A DNA stretch of 64,000 bases from Shinella sp. Its GTDB lineage: Bacteria; Pseudomonadota; Alphaproteobacteria; Rhizobiales; Rhizobiaceae. Under the pieces are notes generated by a model that was not told where the DNA came from, searched no databases, and saw only the letters and a list, made by a program, of their open reading frames with translations. Shown one piece after another: positions 61,575-64,000 of this stretch. Location of the stretch: assembly GCA_003248775.1 (NCBI GenBank), contig QFQX01000005.1, positions 97,417 to 161,416 on the forward strand. Direction: 5' to 3'. Numbering within the stretch: the first letter of the stretch is position 1; each line of letters opens with the position of its first letter. A program made the translations under genes and the position numbers.

Positions 61575-62399
61575 ATGCGGCTCAAGATTACCCATACCAC
61601 CGAATATCAATACGCCGAGCCGGTCGCCTATTCGCTGCAGCGGCTCCGGCTGTCGCCCGTGGCAGGTCCCGGACAGGACGTTCTGTCGTGGCACATCGCC
61701 GTCGATGGTGCCGTCGTCGAGGCAGGCTTCCACGACCAGTTCGGCAATCACGTCCACCTCGTTTCGACCGAGGGCGACAGCTCCAGGGTCCACATCGTCG
61801 CGAGCGGCGAGGTGGAGACTGAAGATCGAGCCGGCGTCTTCGGCCCTCACATCGGCTATTGCCCCCTGTGGCTTTTCCTGCGGGACACGCCGCGCACCAG
61901 GGCCGGCAAGCTGACGAAGGAGCTTGCCAAGGGGCTTTCCGGCGTGACGGACCTCGACCGCATGCACGACCTGATGGGCACGATCCACTCATCCGTCTCC
62001 TATCGCCCCGGCGAAACCGGCACCGAAACAACAGCCGAACAGGCGCTTGAGGCGGGCCACGGCGTCTGCCAGGATCACGCGCATATCTTCATTTCTGCCG
62101 CCCGGTTGCTCGATATCCCGGCTCGCTACGTTTCCGGCTATCTGATGATGGAAGGCGTGGCCGAGCAGGCGGCAACGCATGCCTGGGCAGAAGTGTTTCT
62201 TCCCGGTCTCGGCTGGGTCGGCTTTGACGCCGCAAACGACCATTGTCCGGATGCCCGCTACGTGCGGATCGCCTCCGGGCTCTGCTATGCGGATGTAGCG
62301 CCGGTCTCCGGCATGCGCATCGGCCGCGCCGGCGAGGATCTCGCCGTCAAGGTGGTGGTCGAACCCAAGCTCCAGGGGCAAAGCCAGAGCCAGAGCTGA
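61575..62399 (+). CDS. Transglutaminase-like cysteine protease-fold protein
   Basis: The 274-residue protein has an N-terminal beta domain (RLKITHTTEYQYAEPVAYSL), then a transglutaminase core with catalytic Cys in GHGVCQDHAHIF, His in ATHAWAEVFLPG and Asp in GWVGFDAANDHCPD. No signal peptide is seen. It may cleave or cross-link peptides made by the ATP-grasp partner. It ends with a Gln/Ser-rich tail (QGQSQSQS). It lies 19 bp after the alpha-E gene. Confidence 0.91.
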   Translation: MRLKITHTTEYQYAEPVAYSLQRLRLSPVAGPGQDVLSWHIAVDGAVVEAGFHDQFGNHVHLVSTEGDSSRVHIVASGEVETEDRAGVFGPHIGYCPLWLFLRDTPRTRAGKLTKELAKGLSGVTDLDRMHDLMGTIHSSVSYRPGETGTETTAEQALEAGHGVCQDHAHIFISAARLLDIPARYVSGYLMMEGVAEQAATHAWAEVFLPGLGWVGFDAANDHCPDARYVRIASGLCYADVAPVSGMRIGRAGEDLAVKVVVEPKLQGQSQSQS

Positions 62400-62559
62400 G
62401 GTTGCCGGAGCGCCACGTTTCCATCCGCGCACACGAGGAACGCTCCGGCTCCCTGCATCGACGCATCATGTCACCGGACCCGACCTTCGATGACATGCAT
62501 CTCGCAAGCCCGACTCCAAGTCCGCGTGCTCTCTTCATGTGCCCAAGGGAGAATCACGC

Positions 62560-63027
62560 ATGCTGTTTCGCCAGTCGCTGTTCGAGTCGGTCGTGGAACG
62601 TCTTTCCGAAGAAGGGACTGACGCTGCGGAAGAGGAAAGCCCGGCCATATCTCATCGCATCCACGGCATGGCGGGCAACTATCTCGCCGACAGCCTGACG
62701 ACCGAACCTCAGGAAGCAACGCGCCTGCAGCAGGCCTATCTTTTCCTGATGGAAGATGCGCCGTTCGGTGAGCCCGAGGCCCCTCCTCCGCGCCAGGCCA
62801 GAGCGCCCGTCACACCCGCCCACCTTGTGCGCCTGTCACTGGAGGAAATCGCGGAGGATCTCGGCGTCGCGCCGACTGATGATCGGGAAAAACTGACCGA
62901 AAGGCGGCGGCAATTCGCCAAGCTCAACCACCCCGACAGGGTCGATGCCGATTTCAGGGAACGCGCGACAAAGCGCATGAAGATCGCCAATCTGCTGATC
63001 GACGAAGCGATACGCCGCCTCTCCTGA
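62560..63027 (+). CDS. J-domain-like protein
   Basis: The 155-residue protein has a C-terminal J-domain-like part with helix II/III and the HPD motif in RRQFAKLNHPDRVDADFRER. The N-terminal part is acidic and not recognised. J-domains stimulate DnaK. The ATG at 62560 has AAGGGAG upstream. It follows the transglutaminase gene by 160 bp on the same strand and may or may not belong to that unit. Confidence 0.75.
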   Translation: MLFRQSLFESVVERLSEEGTDAAEEESPAISHRIHGMAGNYLADSLTTEPQEATRLQQAYLFLMEDAPFGEPEAPPPRQARAPVTPAHLVRLSLEEIAEDLGVAPTDDREKLTERRRQFAKLNHPDRVDADFRERATKRMKIANLLIDEAIRRLS

Positions 63028-63062
63028 TCAGGAGAAAAGGCGCAGGGGAAAACCCGAGAATT

Positions 63063-63530
63063 TCAATCGTAAAGCTTCTTCAGGAGACCGATCAACTGGT
63101 CGCGCGCGGCAGGACCACCAAGCTGTGCCAGCAAACGCCCTTCATGTTCCTGCCAGATCGGCATGAGTTCGTTCAGATAGGCAAGTCCCGCATCGGTAAT
63201 GTAGAGCGACTGGACGCGACGATCGAGATCGGACTTGCGTCGCTCGACGAAACCCTTGTGCTCCAGACCGTCGACGATGGCGACAAAATTGGCCCTCTGG
63301 ATACCGAGTGCTTCCGCCACCTCGCTCTGCTTTGAACCCTGGTTGCGGGTCAGAAGCAGCAAGACAGCAAAATCGGTCGGCCGCAACCCCTTCGCGGCAA
63401 ATGTCTCGTTGAAATGCTGGAAGACCGCAAGCTGAGCCCGCCGAAGGCGATACCCTACCGCATCCTCCATCATCGAAAAATCTATCTTGGTGGACCCCAG
63501 AGCTGTTTCTTCAGCCTTATTTTCCGTCAT
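63063..63530 (-). CDS. MarR-family transcriptional regulator
   Basis: The 155-residue winged-helix protein has GYRLRRAQLAVFQHFNETFA, the recognition region KQSEVAEALGIQRANFVAIV and the wing KSDLDRRVQSLYITDAG. No OhrR-type cysteine is present. It lies alone, convergent with the J-domain-like gene, 35 bp apart. Its targets are unknown. Confidence 0.87.
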   Translation of the reverse strand: MTENKAEETALGSTKIDFSMMEDAVGYRLRRAQLAVFQHFNETFAAKGLRPTDFAVLLLLTRNQGSKQSEVAEALGIQRANFVAIVDGLEHKGFVERRKSDLDRRVQSLYITDAGLAYLNELMPIWQEHEGRLLAQLGGPAARDQLIGLLKKLYD

Positions 63531-63761
63531 CTAGACGCCATTCTCATGCATTTTCCCCGCCACACCATAACGCAGGCCAACAAGATGCGTAACGGTCATA
63601 ACAATAATCTTATAGGATTACCTACGTGGCACAAGGGTTTACGCCCGACCACCCACGAAAACTGACAATTTTGGCCTCAAGCAATCTTCGGTTACATTGA
63701 TATGGAAGCGGATAGGTTCATCACTGGAAAATCCGCCTATTTTGCGATTGACGCCATATGA

Positions 63762-63803
63762 AGTGTTGGATTCCGGCTCCCGTGGTCACGGGTTCGAATC
63801 CTG
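63762..63803 (+). repeat. tRNA-Arg 3'-half remnant
   Basis: These 42 bases align without gaps to 63946-63987 of the intact tRNA-Arg, with 36 identities, an exact offset of 184 bp. The match covers the anticodon arm to the T-arm (GTGTTGGATTCCG and GGTTCGAATCCTG). No 5' half precedes it, and its anticodon and T stems are weakened, so it is not a working tRNA. Confidence 0.75.
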
Positions 63804-63922
63804 CACGCTACATCCAGATTGTTGAGAGCGACGCATTCGCGCATTTTCCACATTGATGCAAAGCAGACTCTAGGGTATGACCGCCCAACAGCCTGACGGC
63901 GAGGCCACCCCTCGCACCGGAT

Positions 63923-63999
63923 GCACCCGTAGCTCAGCTGGATAGAGTGTTGGATTCCGATTCCAAAGGTCACAGGTTCGAATCCTGTCGGGTGCGCCA
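63923..63999 (+). tRNA. tRNA-Arg (anticodon CCG)
   Basis: The 77-base gene folds fully: acceptor GCACCCG with CGGGTGC, D-arm GCTC/GAGT, anticodon stem TTGGA/TCCAA with loop TTCCGAT (anticodon CCG, reading CGG), T-arm ACAGG/CCTGT with TTCGAAT, and an encoded CCA end. Confidence 0.96.
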
Positions 64000-64000
64000 T

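Noticed and set aside
63010..63035. TCTCCTGATCAGGAGA palindrome as terminator of the J-domain-like gene
   Set aside because: It is a perfect dyad but is followed by A residues on the plus strand and no U-tract on either side.
63737..64000. Minus-strand frame encoding a PTGFEPVTFG-type peptide
   Set aside because: This is the well-known false protein produced by translating the antisense of a tRNA; here it covers the tRNA-Arg gene and its remnant.

Overview
The window looks like chromosomal DNA from an alphaproteobacterium of the family Rhizobiaceae (Rhizobium, Ensifer, Agrobacterium, Shinella or a close relative). The evidence is the dense, GC-rich two-strand gene packing together with several family-typical arrangements. 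These are a eukaryote-type glutamine synthetase (glnII) divergent from a 60-residue DUF2735 protein (GstI-like), a bacA/sbmA transporter, a bdhA-xdhA-xdhB-xdhC operon, paired DUF1127/LysR genes, an Atu4866-type protein, and palindrome-rich intergenic mosaic repeats resembling RIME. A tRNA-Arg(CCG) lies at the right edge. No rRNA, CRISPR array, insertion sequence or prophage was seen.

Layout: 0-5 kb holds an OhrR-type MarR regulator with two identical palindromic operators, an adenine deaminase gene interrupted by an in-frame TAG, a YefM-YoeB toxin-antitoxin pair, and a DUF485-actP acetate uptake operon. 5-20 kb is mostly housekeeping and metabolism: an AraC regulator, a GH13 glucosidase, an Ldh-family dehydrogenase, a GT4 glycosyltransferase, der with a YfgM-like protein, NnrU, a polysaccharide deacetylase, BacA, an MFS carrier, methionine aminopeptidase and an LLM flavoenzyme. 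20-42 kb is dominated by purine catabolism: bdhA-xdhABC, two LysR regulators each beside a DUF1127 gene, puuD-guaD, allA-uraH (downstream of a MntA-HepT module) and uraD-puuE. lldD, an ECF sigma/anti-sigma pair and the glnII/gstI control region are interleaved. 42-57 kb holds DUF1045, a split MnmC pair whose start codons overlap, a very large multi-PAS hybrid kinase, an MttB-family methyltransferase without pyrrolysine, a YafY/AlkC group, a PepSY-cytochrome b561 pair divergent from a PepSY-response regulator-kinase operon, and a DEAD-box helicase. 57-64 kb ends with an EamA carrier, the ATP-grasp/alpha-E/transglutaminase trio, a J-domain-like protein, a MarR regulator, a tRNA 3'-half remnant and the intact tRNA-Arg.

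How the genes work together: guanine and xanthine can be taken to urate (GuaD, XdhABC), then to 5-hydroxyisourate (PuuD), OHCU (UraH), allantoin (UraD) and allantoate (PuuE), and ureidoglycolate to glyoxylate and urea (AllA). No allantoate hydrolase is visible, and the adenine entry enzyme appears broken. Nitrogen released this way would be assimilated through GlnII, whose gene carries a recognisable sigma-54 promoter and an NtrC-like dyad. This makes the middle of the window a plausible nitrogen-salvage region.
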